A program made the position numbers and the translations under genes. Positions 1-8,948 of a DNA stretch of 64,000 bases are shown here, piece after piece. Source of the stretch: Olsenella profusa F0195 (GTDB taxonomy: Bacteria; Actinomycetota; Coriobacteriia; Coriobacteriales; Atopobiaceae); NCBI RefSeq assembly GCF_000468755.1, contig NZ_AWEZ01000061.1:80859-144858 (forward strand). Reading direction: 5' to 3'. Position 1 is the first letter of the stretch, and every line of letters begins with the position of its first letter. Below the pieces are notes generated by a model. That model ran no database searches. It saw only the letters and a program-made list of their open reading frames with translations, and was not told where the DNA came from.

Positions 1-689
1 TCATGGACGTCCCCGCCACCGAGGGGGAGGTCGAGAGGATCTTCGAGGCACGCCGCGGCGGCGCGGAGGTGCCCGAGGAGGACGTCCTCAAGTACAAGAC
101 GGCCTTCATGAGGTTCGTCGCAAGCGAGTACGTCCGCCTCGGCTGGGCGATGCAGCTCCACTACGGCTGCAAGCGCGACAACAACACCGCCATGTTCGAG
201 CGGCTCGGCCCCGACACCGGCTACGACTGCATCAACAACCACACGCCCGCCGACCAGCTCGCCGACTTCCTCGATGACCTGAAGGAGTCGTCGGGGCTCC
301 CCAAGACGATTCTCTACAGTCTCAACCCCAACGACAACATCATCATCGACAGCATAGCAGGGTGCTTCCAGGAGGGACCGGCCGTCGGGAAGATTCAGCA
401 TGGCTCCGCGTGGTGGTTCAATGACTCCAACGACGGCATGCGCGCGCAGCTGTCCACCCTCGCCAACGAGGGTGTCCTGGGCAACTTCGTGGGGATGCTC
501 ACCGACTCCCGCAGCTTCCTGTCATACCCGCGTCACGAGTACTTCCGCCGCGTCCTGTGCGGACTGATGGGTGAGTGGGTCGAGACCGGCATGTACCCGG
601 ATGACCGCATGACCCTGGGCACGATGATCCGCGATATCAGCTACAACAACGCGGTCCGCTACTTCGGCTTCCCACTCGAGGAGGTCTAG
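1..689 (+). CDS. uxaC: Glucuronate isomerase, C-terminal part (cut by window edge)
   Basis: This is the C-terminal 228 or so residues of a uronate isomerase of the UxaC family, which is usually about 470 residues; the 5' half lies outside the window. The family interconverts glucuronate with fructuronate and galacturonate with tagaturonate in the cytoplasm. The segment carries family-typical stretches such as MQLHYGCKRDNN, HTPADQLADFL, KIQHGSAWWFND and the end RYFGFPLEE. Sequence before the first visible ATG (base 3) cannot be judged, so that ATG is probably not the start. It heads a same-strand run (transporter, uxaB, uxaA, kdgK, eda) that supplies every following step, which makes the assignment firm. 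Confidence 0.93.
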   Translation, partial: MDVPATEGEVERIFEARRGGAEVPEEDVLKYKTAFMRFVASEYVRLGWAMQLHYGCKRDNNTAMFERLGPDTGYDCINNHTPADQLADFLDDLKESSGLPKTILYSLNPNDNIIIDSIAGCFQEGPAVGKIQHGSAWWFNDSNDGMRAQLSTLANEGVLGNFVGMLTDSRSFLSYPRHEYFRRVLCGLMGEWVETGMYPDDRMTLGTMIRDISYNNAVRYFGFPLEEV

Positions 690-732
690 GGGAGGCTTGG
701 GAGAGGCAGGACAGAGGGCAGGAGGAGAAGAG

Positions 733-2196
733 ATGGCCGAAGAGGGGAAAGGCGCCAACTCGGCTGCCGGGGTCGCAACCTCGGAACCGGATGAGGGCAG
801 GAACATGAGGCTCAGCTGGCGCGAGAAGGTCTCCTACGGGTTCGGTGACTGTGGCAACGGCTTCATGTTCGACCTTGGTCAGGCGTACCTCACCAAGTTC
901 TTCACCGATGTCGCGATGATCGCACCCGGCATGGTGGGCGTCATCTTCGCGGTGACGAAGGTCTTCGACGCGTTCATGGACCCGCTCGCCGGCGCCTTCA
1001 TCGACAGCAGGAGGGGCGACGGGAGGCAGGGGAAGTTCCGCCCCGTCATGATGGTCTCGGCCTGCATCCTGGCCGTCCTCACCGTGGTGACCTTCACGTC
1101 GCCGGGCCTCTCGACCGAGGGCAAGGTCGCCTACGCCTTCATCACCTACATGGCCTGGGGTGTCGTGTACAGCTTCACCAACGTCCCCTACGGGTCGCTG
1201 GCCTCGGTGATGTCGCGTGACGTCAACGAGCGCGCCCAGCTGGCGACGACCAGGCAGGCGGGGTCGCTGTCGGCACAGCTCATCACCGGCGTCGCGTTCA
1301 TCCCGCTCGTGCTGCTCTTCTCGGGGTCCATGGGCGTCGCGAACGCCCATGGCTACACCATGGCGGCGGCCGTCATGGGCGCCTGCGGCGTACTGGGCTT
1401 CCTCGTGTGCTTCCTGGGGACCCGCGAGCACATCAAGGTCAACCGCTCCACGGGCGGCAAGAGGGAGGGCATCGGGACCTATCTCAGGGTCGTGTTCACC
1501 AACAAGCCCCTCGGCGCGATCATCCTGCTGACCCTGTTCACCATCTCCGCGATGAACACCAACAACACCATGATGGTGTACTTTTGCCAGTACAATTTGG
1601 GTGACATCAACCTGCAGCCCATCGTGAACGGCGTGATGATGGGCTCCTCCGTGGTGGCAATCCTGCTGATCCCTATCTTCGTCAAGCACTTCGGCAAGAA
1701 GAGGACCTGCGTGGTGTGCTTCATCGTCGGCGCCGTCGCGAACTGCCTCAACTTCATCATCCCAACCAATGTCACGACCTTCATCGTCCTCGTCTCCGTC
1801 GGCTACGTCGCCCTCTCCATCCCCAACGGCATCACGTGGGCGTTCGTCTCCGACGTTATCGACTACGGCGAGTGGCACAGCGGCACCCGCAAGGAGGGCA
1901 TCACCTACGCGGCGTTCAACTTCTCGCGCAAACTCGCACAGTCCCTCGCCGCGATCATCTCGTCGGGGATTCTTGCCGCGACCGGCTACGTCGCGAACCA
2001 GGCGCAGGGCGAGGGGACGCTCCTCGGCATCAAGGGTGCCATGACCCTCTACCCGGCCATAGCGCTCGTCATGGCGGCACTGATCCTGTTCTTCCTGTAC
2101 GGGATCTCGGATGACAGGTACCGGACGATCGCGGACGACCTCTCCAACGGCAGGTGGGAAGGGGGGACCATCGGGCAGGGGCCCGACGAAAGGTAG
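733..2196 (+). CDS. GPH-family (MFS) hexuronide/hexuronate symporter
   Basis: A membrane transporter of 487 residues of the glycoside-pentoside-hexuronide:cation symporter family, with about twelve hydrophobic segments. The family signature SYGFGDCGNGF lies near residue 40. Another conserved loop, SDVIDYGEWHSGTRKEGI, sits in the C-terminal half, as in YicJ/UidB-like proteins. The start at 733 is preceded by an AGGAGAAG ribosome-binding site. It lies 43 bases after uxaC in the hexuronate operon, so uptake of glucuronate, galacturonate or their glycosides is likely; the exact substrate cannot be read from sequence. Two strong hairpins follow the stop codon before uxaB. Confidence 0.88.
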   Translation: MAEEGKGANSAAGVATSEPDEGRNMRLSWREKVSYGFGDCGNGFMFDLGQAYLTKFFTDVAMIAPGMVGVIFAVTKVFDAFMDPLAGAFIDSRRGDGRQGKFRPVMMVSACILAVLTVVTFTSPGLSTEGKVAYAFITYMAWGVVYSFTNVPYGSLASVMSRDVNERAQLATTRQAGSLSAQLITGVAFIPLVLLFSGSMGVANAHGYTMAAAVMGACGVLGFLVCFLGTREHIKVNRSTGGKREGIGTYLRVVFTNKPLGAIILLTLFTISAMNTNNTMMVYFCQYNLGDINLQPIVNGVMMGSSVVAILLIPIFVKHFGKKRTCVVCFIVGAVANCLNFIIPTNVTTFIVLVSVGYVALSIPNGITWAFVSDVIDYGEWHSGTRKEGITYAAFNFSRKLAQSLAAIISSGILAATGYVANQAQGEGTLLGIKGAMTLYPAIALVMAALILFFLYGISDDRYRTIADDLSNGRWEGGTIGQGPDER

Positions 2197-2205
2197 CGTC
2201 GGCCC

Positions 2206-2285
2206 GGCCCCGACGACGGGGCCCGACCGGCATCTGGAAGCCATAGGGAAGCGGCCCTCGCTCACGGTGCTCGGGCGAGGGCCGC
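2206..2285 (+). terminator. Two intra-operon hairpins between transporter and uxaB
   Basis: Two perfect GC-rich hairpins follow the transporter stop. The first has 7-bp arms at 2206-2212 and 2217-2223 with loop ACGA. The second has 10-bp arms at 2251-2260 and 2276-2285 (GCGGCCCTCG). No T-tract follows either, so they look like mRNA-processing or stability elements, or partial attenuators, rather than full intrinsic terminators. Confidence 0.5.
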
Positions 2286-2303
2286 CCGAGCCGGGAGGTG
2301 CTC

Positions 2304-3815
2304 ATGGAGACGCTCAGCTACAAGACGTTGAAGGACATTGGCTACGACGGGTTCCTGCTTAAGGAGGCCCCGGAGAGGGTGCTCCAGTTCGGGGACGGCA
2401 ACTTCCTCCGCGCGTTCGCGGAGCGCTTCATCGACCTGGCCAACGAGCGGGCCGGCTACGACGGGAAGGTCGTGCTCGTCCAGCCGCACGCCACCTCGTT
2501 CGAGAGGGCCGACGCCCTCAACGCCCAGGATGGCCTGTACTCGCTCTACATGAGGGGCAGGGACGGCGGGTCCAAGGTGGACTCGATGCGGGTCATCTCG
2601 TGCGTGAGCAGGGTCCTCAATCCCAACCGCGCGGCCGATTACGACGACATGATGGGGGTGGCACGCTCCAGGGACCTCGAGCTGGTCATCTCCAACACCA
2701 CGGAGGCGGGGATCGCCTACGACCCCGCCTGCCGGCCTGACGACCGGCCGCCCGCGAGCTTCCCCGCGAAGCTAGCCCAGGTGCTCCACGAGCGGTTCGT
2801 CGCGGGCCTGCCGGGCGTGATGATCCTGTCGTGCGAGCTCATCGACCACAATGGGGACGAGCTGCGCCGCTGCGTGGACGCCCACGTCAAGCAGTGGGGC
2901 TGGGAGCCTGCGTTCACGGCCTGGCTCGATGAGGAGTGCACCTTCTGCACGACCCTCGTTGACTCCATCGTGCCGGGCGGCATCCGCGACAGGGCTGAAG
3001 CCTGGGCGCTTGACGAGCGCGCGGGCTTCCATGACGCATTCGCGGACGTGCGCGAGGTCTTCGACATGTGGGGCATCGAGGGCGCCCCCGGGCTCGCCGA
3101 CCGGCTGCCCTTCAAGGCCGCCGGCCTCGACACGGTCTTCGTCACCCCGGACGTCACCCCCTACAAGAGGCGCAAGGTCCGCATCCTGAACGGCGCGCAC
3201 ACAGGCTTTGTCCCGGGAGCGTTCCTCGCGGGCTTCGACATCGTCCGCGACTGCATGCACGACGACGTCATACGCACCTTCATGAACGAGATGCTCGACG
3301 AGGAGGTCATCCCCACGCTTGTCCCCGAGCTGGAAGAGCAGGGGTGCCGCGACTTCGCCGCCCGCGTGCAGGAACGCTTCGACAACCCCTTCATTGACCA
3401 CCAGCTCCTGAGCATCTGCCTGAACTCCGTGTCCAAGTGGCGCACCCGCGACCTGCCGACCCTCCTCGACTTCCACAGGGCCTCGGGGAGACTCCCGAGA
3501 CGCCTGTCGATGAGCCTCGCGATGCTCCTCGCCTTCTACACCTCGGGCAACCCCAGCCTAGAGGAGGACGGCCTTCACCTGACGAGAGAGAACGGCGACG
3601 GCTACGTGGCGCATGACGAGGAGCGGGTCCTCGACTTCTTCACCGCCCACGCCAGCGACGGGGACGCGCTGCTGGTCCATCACACGCTCACCGACAGCGA
3701 CATGTGGGGCGAGGACCTCACCGCCATCCCCGGCCTCGAGGGACTGGTGGCGCAAGACCTCTCGCTCATCCGTGCCGACGGCGCCCTTGAGGCGTTCCGG
3801 TCCGTGATAGGCTAG
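2304..3815 (+). CDS. uxaB: Tagaturonate reductase (altronate oxidoreductase)
   Basis: A 503-residue member of the long-chain mannitol dehydrogenase family. It reduces tagaturonate to altronate with NADH. The N-terminal nucleotide-binding part shows LQFGDGNFLRAFAERFID. The middle has SNTTEAGI and MILSCELIDHNGDELR, and the catalytic region has PYKRRKVRILNGAHTGFVP, with the conserved Lys, Asn and His of the family. Length and motifs match E. coli UxaB more closely than UxuB (fructuronate reductase), and the adjacent altronate dehydratase supports UxaB; activity on fructuronate is not excluded. The start at 2304 has a GGGAGG site six bases upstream. Confidence 0.9.
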   Translation: METLSYKTLKDIGYDGFLLKEAPERVLQFGDGNFLRAFAERFIDLANERAGYDGKVVLVQPHATSFERADALNAQDGLYSLYMRGRDGGSKVDSMRVISCVSRVLNPNRAADYDDMMGVARSRDLELVISNTTEAGIAYDPACRPDDRPPASFPAKLAQVLHERFVAGLPGVMILSCELIDHNGDELRRCVDAHVKQWGWEPAFTAWLDEECTFCTTLVDSIVPGGIRDRAEAWALDERAGFHDAFADVREVFDMWGIEGAPGLADRLPFKAAGLDTVFVTPDVTPYKRRKVRILNGAHTGFVPGAFLAGFDIVRDCMHDDVIRTFMNEMLDEEVIPTLVPELEEQGCRDFAARVQERFDNPFIDHQLLSICLNSVSKWRTRDLPTLLDFHRASGRLPRRLSMSLAMLLAFYTSGNPSLEEDGLHLTRENGDGYVAHDEERVLDFFTAHASDGDALLVHHTLTDSDMWGEDLTAIPGLEGLVAQDLSLIRADGALEAFRSVIG

Positions 3816-3849
3816 CAGGGCACAGGACAGCGAAGGGAGGGGAGAACCC

Positions 3850-5349
3850 ATGTACCGCGCCCTGAGGATCCAGAGGCAGGACAACGTCGCCGTGGCGCTC
3901 GAGGAGGTGCCCGCCGGTGGGGCGCTCGAGGTCGATCGCGACGGCGAGCACCCCACAGGTCTCGTCGCCCTCGAGACCATACAGAGGGGTCACAAGGTCG
4001 CGACACGGGCCATCGCCGCCGGCGAGGACATCGTGAAGTACGGCGTCGCGATCGGCCACGCGACCCGGGACATCCCGCCCGGGGCATGGGTGCACACCCA
4101 CAACATGGCGACCAACCTCTCGGGTGAGGTGGCCTACGCGTACAGGCCGGAGCCGTGCGACCTCGAGCCCGTGGCCCCGGAGGGCTTCCGCGGGTTCCGC
4201 AGGGCGGACGGCCACGTGGCGGTCCGCAACGACATCTGGGTCGTACCGACGGTCGGGTGCGTGAACGGCGTGGCCAGGCGGCTCGCCGAGGAGAACCAGG
4301 ACCTCGTCGGCGGGTCGGTCGGCACCATCCGCAGCCTCGAGCACCCCTTCGGCTGCAGCCAGGCGGGGGCGGACCTGGACCAGACGAGCAGGCTCCTGGC
4401 GGCGTTGGTCCGCCACCCGAACGCAGGTGGCGTGCTGGTCGTGTCCCTCGGCTGCGAGAACCTCACCCACGAGCGGTTCCTTGAGGAGCTGGGACCCTAC
4501 GACGAGGGGCGGGTGAGGTTCCTCACCTGCCAGGACGTGGGGGACGAGCTTGAGGCCGGCCGCGACATCCTGCGCCGGCTCGTCGGGTGCGCCCGCGGCT
4601 TCGAGCGGGTGGAGATACCCGTGGACGAGCTGGTCATCGGCCTGAAGTGCGGCGGGTCGGACGGGTTGTCGGGCATCAGCGCCAACCCCGTCATCGGGCG
4701 CGTCTCCGACATGCTCGTGGCACGCGGGGGGACCTCGGTCCTCGGGGAGGTGCCCGAGATGTTCGGCGCCGAGAGCTTCCTCATGGGGCGTTGCGCGAGC
4801 AGGGGGGTCTTCGACAAGGCCTGCGCGATGCTGAACGGCTTCAAACAGTACTTCATCAGCCATCACGAGCCGGTCTATGACAACCCCAGCCCCGGGAACA
4901 GGACGGGAGGCATCACCACCCTCGAGGACAAGGCCTGCGGGTGCGTCCAGAAGGGCGGGACGGCCCCGATCGAGGACGTCATCGGATACGGTGAGTCCGT
5001 GACCAGGCGTGGCCTCAACCTCGTTACGACCCCCGGCAACGACCTGGTGTCCACGACCGCGCTCGCGGCGGCCGGTGCCCACCTCCTACTCTTCTCGACG
5101 GGGCGCGGGACACCCTTCGGTTCCGTGGTTCCGACGCTCAAGGTCTCGACGAACTCCGCCCTCGCCGCGAGGAAGCCCAGCTGGATCGACTATGATGCCG
5201 GCGTCGTGGTCAGCGGGGGCGCGTCCCTGGACGAGGTCGCGGCCGGGCTCTGGGGGCTCGTCCTCAAGGTCGCCTCCGGGGCGATGACGGCCTCCGAGAC
5301 GAACGGATTCAGCGAGATCGCCATCTGGAAGGATGGGGTGACGCTGTAG
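3850..5349 (+). CDS. uxaA: Altronate dehydratase
   Basis: A full-length (499 aa) UxaA-family altronate dehydratase that converts D-altronate to 2-keto-3-deoxygluconate. An N-terminal SAF-type domain (about residues 10-90, containing HNMATNLSG) is followed by the large dehydratase core with HPFGCSQ, LGCENLTHERF, GLKCGGSDG and DNPSPGNRTGGITTLEDKA. Known members use an iron centre bound by conserved Cys/His. The start at 3850 has a strong GGGAGGGGAG ribosome-binding site and lies 34 bases after uxaB, consistent with one transcript. Confidence 0.94.
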   Translation: MYRALRIQRQDNVAVALEEVPAGGALEVDRDGEHPTGLVALETIQRGHKVATRAIAAGEDIVKYGVAIGHATRDIPPGAWVHTHNMATNLSGEVAYAYRPEPCDLEPVAPEGFRGFRRADGHVAVRNDIWVVPTVGCVNGVARRLAEENQDLVGGSVGTIRSLEHPFGCSQAGADLDQTSRLLAALVRHPNAGGVLVVSLGCENLTHERFLEELGPYDEGRVRFLTCQDVGDELEAGRDILRRLVGCARGFERVEIPVDELVIGLKCGGSDGLSGISANPVIGRVSDMLVARGGTSVLGEVPEMFGAESFLMGRCASRGVFDKACAMLNGFKQYFISHHEPVYDNPSPGNRTGGITTLEDKACGCVQKGGTAPIEDVIGYGESVTRRGLNLVTTPGNDLVSTTALAAAGAHLLLFSTGRGTPFGSVVPTLKVSTNSALAARKPSWIDYDAGVVVSGGASLDEVAAGLWGLVLKVASGAMTASETNGFSEIAIWKDGVTL

Positions 5350-5397
5350 CCTGGCCCCGTGAGCGCCCCTTACACATCGAGGAGAGAGGTCCTTGGC

Positions 5398-6429
5398 ATG
5401 AACCTATCGGGAGACGTTCTGTGTTTCGGGGAACTGATGCTGCGACTGTCGCCGCCGAACAACCTCCGGATCGAGCAGGCGACGAGCTTCGACGCGCACT
5501 TCGGTGGCGCGGAGGCCAATGTGGCGTTCTCCCTCGCGTACCAGGGCGATGGGAGTTCCTATGTGTCCGTCGTCCCGAGGAACCGCATCGGCGACGCCGC
5601 GCTGCGCTCGCTGTCGGCCTACGGGGTCGACGTCTCCCGCGTCGTGCGCGACGGCGACCGGCTCGGCACCTACTTCTTCGAGGTGGGGGCGTCCGGGCGT
5701 CCGAACGGGTGCGTGTACGACCGGAAGTACTCGGCAATGGGCCTCGCTGCGCATGACGTCTTCGACTGGAGCGCAATCCTTGAGGGGGTGGGGACGTTCT
5801 ACTTCTCCGGGGTCACCCCGGCCATCTCCCCGGAGCTGGCCCTCGCGTGCGGGCAGGCCCTGGCCGCCTGTCGCGAAAGGGGGGTCACGACCGTCTGCGA
5901 CCTCAACTACCGGAAGCGGATGTGGGACCCCGAGGCGGCCCAACGCATCATGGCGGGGCTGCTCCCGCTCGTGGACGTCTGCATCGCCAACGACGAGGAC
6001 GCGCCGTCCTGCCTCGGCATCTCCCATGGGTCCGGCTCCCTCGCGACGGGCATCGAGGAGTCGGGCGAGTACGTGAGGATCGCCGAGGACGTGTGCCGGA
6101 GGTTCGGGTGCAGGCTCGTCGCGTCCGTGATCAGGGACATCCGCTCCGTCGAGGACTCCGACTGGATGGGGATGGTCTACGAGGACGGTGAAGCGTGCCT
6201 CTCGAGCGTGCATCACGTGCACGTCCTAGAGGGCGTCGCGGCAGGCGACGCGTTCGCCGCCGGTCTCATGCACGCGCTGCTGGCCGGGAGGGGGCCGCAG
6301 GTGGCCGCCGACTACGCCATCGCCGCGAGCGTGCTCAAGCTCACCATCCGTGGCGACTCGAACCTTTCCAGCATCGAGGAGATCGAGGCGTCGATGGGGA
6401 GGGGGTCGGGGGTAAGGGTCTGCCGTTAA
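5398..6429 (+). CDS. kdgK: 2-keto-3-deoxygluconate kinase (PfkB family)
   Basis: A 343-residue ribokinase/PfkB-type sugar kinase, likely phosphorylating 2-keto-3-deoxygluconate (KDG) to KDPG. The N-terminal substrate region contains CFGELMLRLSPP and HFGGAEANVAFSLA. The C-terminal PfkB signature reads EGVAAGDAFAAG, with Ala in place of the first Gly of the usual GAGD anion hole, while the catalytic Asp is kept. I chose the ATG at 5398, preceded by GGAGAGAGG, over a weaker start 39 bases upstream. It lies between uxaA and eda, which fixes the pathway position. Confidence 0.88.
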   Translation: MNLSGDVLCFGELMLRLSPPNNLRIEQATSFDAHFGGAEANVAFSLAYQGDGSSYVSVVPRNRIGDAALRSLSAYGVDVSRVVRDGDRLGTYFFEVGASGRPNGCVYDRKYSAMGLAAHDVFDWSAILEGVGTFYFSGVTPAISPELALACGQALAACRERGVTTVCDLNYRKRMWDPEAAQRIMAGLLPLVDVCIANDEDAPSCLGISHGSGSLATGIEESGEYVRIAEDVCRRFGCRLVASVIRDIRSVEDSDWMGMVYEDGEACLSSVHHVHVLEGVAAGDAFAAGLMHALLAGRGPQVAADYAIAASVLKLTIRGDSNLSSIEEIEASMGRGSGVRVCR

Positions 6430-6478
6430 GCGACCGAGGGCACGCAACGCCCGTGGGGCGCGGGTCTAGGGAGAGGTG

Positions 6479-7141
6479 ATGTGCACGATGGGAAGGTACA
6501 TGGACGGGTTCTACGAGGGACTGGGGCAGATGGGCGTCGTTCCTGTCGTCGTGCTGGAGGATGCCAAGGACGCGGCGCCCCTGGCCGACGCGCTCGTGAG
6601 CGGCGGGTTGCCGTCCGCCGAGATCACGTTCCGCACCCCTGCGGCGGCGGAGTCGATTCGCCTCATGCATGAGGGACGCCCCGACATCCTCGTCGGGGCC
6701 GGCACCGTCCTGACCGTCGAACAGGCGACGGCCGCTGTCGCGGCGGGGGCGGGCTTCATCGTCAGCCCGGGGTTCAGCAGGGACGTCACGCTGTGGTGTC
6801 TTGCCCACGAGGTCCCCGTGCTCCCCGCAGCCGTCACGCCCACGGAGGTGATGGCCGTGAGGGAGCTTGGGATCGACGTCACCAAGTTCTTCCCCGCCAA
6901 GCACTACGGCGGCCTGGCCACCATCGAGACGCTCGCGGCGCCCTTCGTCGGACATCGCTTCATGCCCACCGGAGGGGTCGACGCACGCAACCTGTCGGAG
7001 TACCTGAGCTGCCCGTCGGTCATCGCGTGCGGCGGGACGTGGATGGTCAGGGCGGACCTGATCGCCGCGGGCAGATTCGACGAGGTCGAGAGGCTCTCAC
7101 GGGAGGCCGCGGCCATCGTGGGGGAGTGCCGAGACAGATAG
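6479..7141 (+). CDS. eda: KDPG/KHG aldolase
   Basis: A class I aldolase of 220 residues cleaving KDPG to pyruvate and glyceraldehyde-3-phosphate. The catalytic Glu is in AEITFRT and the Schiff-base Lys in VTKFFPAKHYGG; the phosphate-binding MPTGGVD loop and the ACGGTWMV end are also present. Start candidates are 6479 and 6488, both behind GGGAGAGG. It is the last gene of the hexuronate operon. A nested hairpin (GGGCCT/AGGCCC enclosing GACCC/GGGTC, 7158-7187) follows the stop and may end the transcript, although no T-tract is present. Confidence 0.92.
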   Translation: MCTMGRYMDGFYEGLGQMGVVPVVVLEDAKDAAPLADALVSGGLPSAEITFRTPAAAESIRLMHEGRPDILVGAGTVLTVEQATAAVAAGAGFIVSPGFSRDVTLWCLAHEVPVLPAAVTPTEVMAVRELGIDVTKFFPAKHYGGLATIETLAAPFVGHRFMPTGGVDARNLSEYLSCPSVIACGGTWMVRADLIAAGRFDEVERLSREAAAIVGECRDR

Positions 7142-7157
7142 CACGACGCTACGCCCC

Positions 7158-7187
7158 GGGCCTGCGACCCAGGAGGGTCCAAGGCCC
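7158..7187 (+). terminator. Nested hairpin after eda
   Basis: Outer arms GGGCCT (7158-7163) and AGGCCC (7182-7187) enclose inner arms GACCC (7166-7170) and GGGTC (7175-7179). The hairpin sits 17 bases after the eda stop; it lacks a T-run, so it is only a candidate operon end. Confidence 0.4.
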
Positions 7188-7242
7188 GTGGTCGGGCCGG
7201 TGACCCTGGCCCCTCGTGCCCGCGCGCCCTCGGGTCCGAGGT

Positions 7243-7320
7243 CTAGCCGGGAAGGATCTCGATCCTCCGACCGTCAGGGTCGATGATGAAGTAGAGCCCA
7301 TCCTAGGGTTCTCCATCTGG
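7243..7320 (-). pseudogene. C-terminal remnant of a VOC (glyoxalase-like) protein
   Basis: On the minus strand a short frame reads DGLYFIIDPDGRRIEILPG and then stops at 7243-7245. The pattern YFxxDPDGxxIE(I/L) is the C-terminal strand of VOC/glyoxalase-superfamily proteins. An in-frame TAG at 7303-7305 lies directly upstream, so only about 20 codons survive. The surrounding 7188-7630 shows no other coding sequence. The family also appears at 25260-25579 fused to an aldolase, so a link to sugar-acid loci is possible. Confidence 0.55.
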
Positions 7321-7640
7321 ATGCTTCCCTTCTCCCCTGCTCCCCGGCACGTCCGCCCCGCACGCCACATCGCGCACGAAGGCCGCCTCCGGCGGCGCAC
7401 GATGGTAGACAGGTCCCCCGACAGCCGGCGAGGGTGACCCTGGACCACCTCTGACGAGCTCTACCTCCCCTGACACCAAAAAAGCCCGAACCATCCCGGC
7501 ACTTTGCCCTACCCACCCCTCACGTATCGGGTATCGAGGCGCGTTGCCAGCTGCGGTCGAGCGTCAGACGGTTCCGCATCGCGGCGGATGTGAGGTGGGG
7601 CGTCGGTCCCTCGGGCCGAACCTGTCCGCTTGGGCCACAC

Positions 7641-7666
7641 GACGGAATCGGTAGACGGAATCGGTA
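7641..7666. repeat. 13-bp perfect tandem duplication
   Basis: The unit GACGGAATCGGTA occurs twice head to tail at 7641-7653 and 7654-7666, just downstream of the methionine aminopeptidase stop. A 7-bp inverted repeat (TAGACGG at 7652-7658, CCGTCTA at 7671-7677) overlaps it and the stop codon. Confidence 0.8.
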
Positions 7667-7674
7667 ATGGCCGT

Positions 7675-8562
7675 CTACCAGCTGAGCAGCTCGTAGCCAT
7701 CGTCGGTGACCACAAGCTGCACCTCCCATTGCGCAGAGGGCTTGCCATCCCTGGTGCGCACGACCCATCCGTTGGACCTATCCGTCTTGATGCTATGCGT
7801 ACCCATGTTGACCATGGGCTCGATGGTGAAGCACAGTCCCGGTACCAGGATGGGGCCCGTGCCCGCCTTGGTGGTGAAGCCCACGAAGGGCTCCTCGTGG
7901 AACTCCTTGCCAATGCCGTGGCCCCCGTACTCCTCCACCACGGAGAAGCCCGCATCCGTCGCCACCTTGTTGACGGCGGCGCCCACGTCACCCAGGTGGC
8001 CCCAGGGCCTGATGGCGGCGAGACCCGCCTGCACCGACGCGTGACACACGTCCACCAGGCGCCTCCACTTGGGATCGACGCTGCCGATGCAGTACATGCG
8101 ACTGGAATCGGAGAAGTAGCCGCCCTTGATGGTGGACATATCCACGTTGATGATGTCGCCGTCGCTGAGGACGTCCCCCTCGTCGGGAAAGCCGTGACAG
8201 ACGACGTCGTTGATGGAGGTGCACACGCTGTAGGGGTAGCCCTCGAAGTTGAGGTCGGCCGAGACGGCATCGTGCGCGGCAAGGTAGTCGTTCACCCAGC
8301 CGTTGATGTCCATGGTGGAGACGCCAGCCTCGATATGCTCCCCCACGTAGTCCAGGATGCCCGTGTTGACCGCGGCGGACACCTTGATGCCCTCGATGTC
8401 GTCCGCGTTCTTATAGAGCCTGCGGGGCAGGACCTCCTCGCCCTGCCGCCAGAGCTGCTCGAGCCGATCGTCAAAGGCGCTGTGGCACCTCTTGTACTTC
8501 CTGCCGCTGCCGCACCAGCACTCCTCGTTGCGTCCCGGCGTCCTCATGCCGTCATAGCTCAT
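7675..8562 (-). CDS. map: Methionine aminopeptidase type I with N-terminal SEC-C zinc motif
   Basis: A 295-residue enzyme that removes N-terminal Met from nascent proteins. The N-terminus carries a SEC-C zinc motif (NEECWCGSGRKYKRCH, about residues 11-26), as in extended bacterial MetAPs. The pita-bread catalytic domain shows the metal-ligand regions NVDMSTIKGGYFSD, GHGIGKEFHEEP, FTIEPM and WEVQLVVTDDG. The reading frame continues upstream of 8562, but MSYDGMRTPGRNEEC is the sensible start because the SEC-C motif is normally at the extreme N-terminus. The gene stands alone; both neighbours are more than 300 bases away. Confidence 0.93.
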   Translation of the reverse strand: MSYDGMRTPGRNEECWCGSGRKYKRCHSAFDDRLEQLWRQGEEVLPRRLYKNADDIEGIKVSAAVNTGILDYVGEHIEAGVSTMDINGWVNDYLAAHDAVSADLNFEGYPYSVCTSINDVVCHGFPDEGDVLSDGDIINVDMSTIKGGYFSDSSRMYCIGSVDPKWRRLVDVCHASVQAGLAAIRPWGHLGDVGAAVNKVATDAGFSVVEEYGGHGIGKEFHEEPFVGFTTKAGTGPILVPGLCFTIEPMVNMGTHSIKTDRSNGWVVRTRDGKPSAQWEVQLVVTDDGYELLSW

Positions 8563-8720
8563 TGCATACCTCACGTCTTCCACTTGCGCAGCCGCTGGCT
8601 GCAGTCGCTCGCCCATCGGCCATGGTACCCCAGATGGCGCAAGCGTCAGCCTACACGGTCGCCACAGTCGTGTCACGGCCGAGCGAGATCTGCAAGAGGC
8701 AGCCGCCCGACTTCCCCAAC

Positions 8721-8810
8721 GGTCGTGCGAGGTTTTCTCGCCAAAAATGTCTCGCGTGCTGACTGGAGTCCGCACGCGAGACAGAATCGGCCGAAAAACC
8801 CAGCACGACC
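8721..8810. repeat. 90-bp imperfect palindromic element
   Basis: Two 39-base arms (8721-8759 and 8772-8810) are inverted copies matching at 30 of 39 positions by eye. The inner 12 bp are perfect (TGTCTCGCGTGC at 8748-8759 against 8772-8783) around a 12-base spacer. It lies in the 386-base gap between ppc and map. It could be a MITE or REP-like element, or a large bidirectional hairpin. I see no coding sequence elsewhere in 8563-8948. Confidence 0.7.
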
Positions 8811-8948
8811 GGAGGAGAACCCAGCACGATCAAAGCGGGACCAGCCAAGCCCGAAATAGGCCCCAAGCGCCTCGTCCCAGCGCAGTGGGACTCACCCACA
8901 GGTTCGTCTTCTGCCCCATAGCTGCAGGTACCCGCGGTCGGCCGCACG

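Noticed and set aside
7500..7674. Possible tRNA near the tandem repeat downstream of map
   Set aside because: No acceptor stem, T-arm GTTCRA or anticodon arm could be folded; the apparent symmetry comes from the 13-bp duplication.
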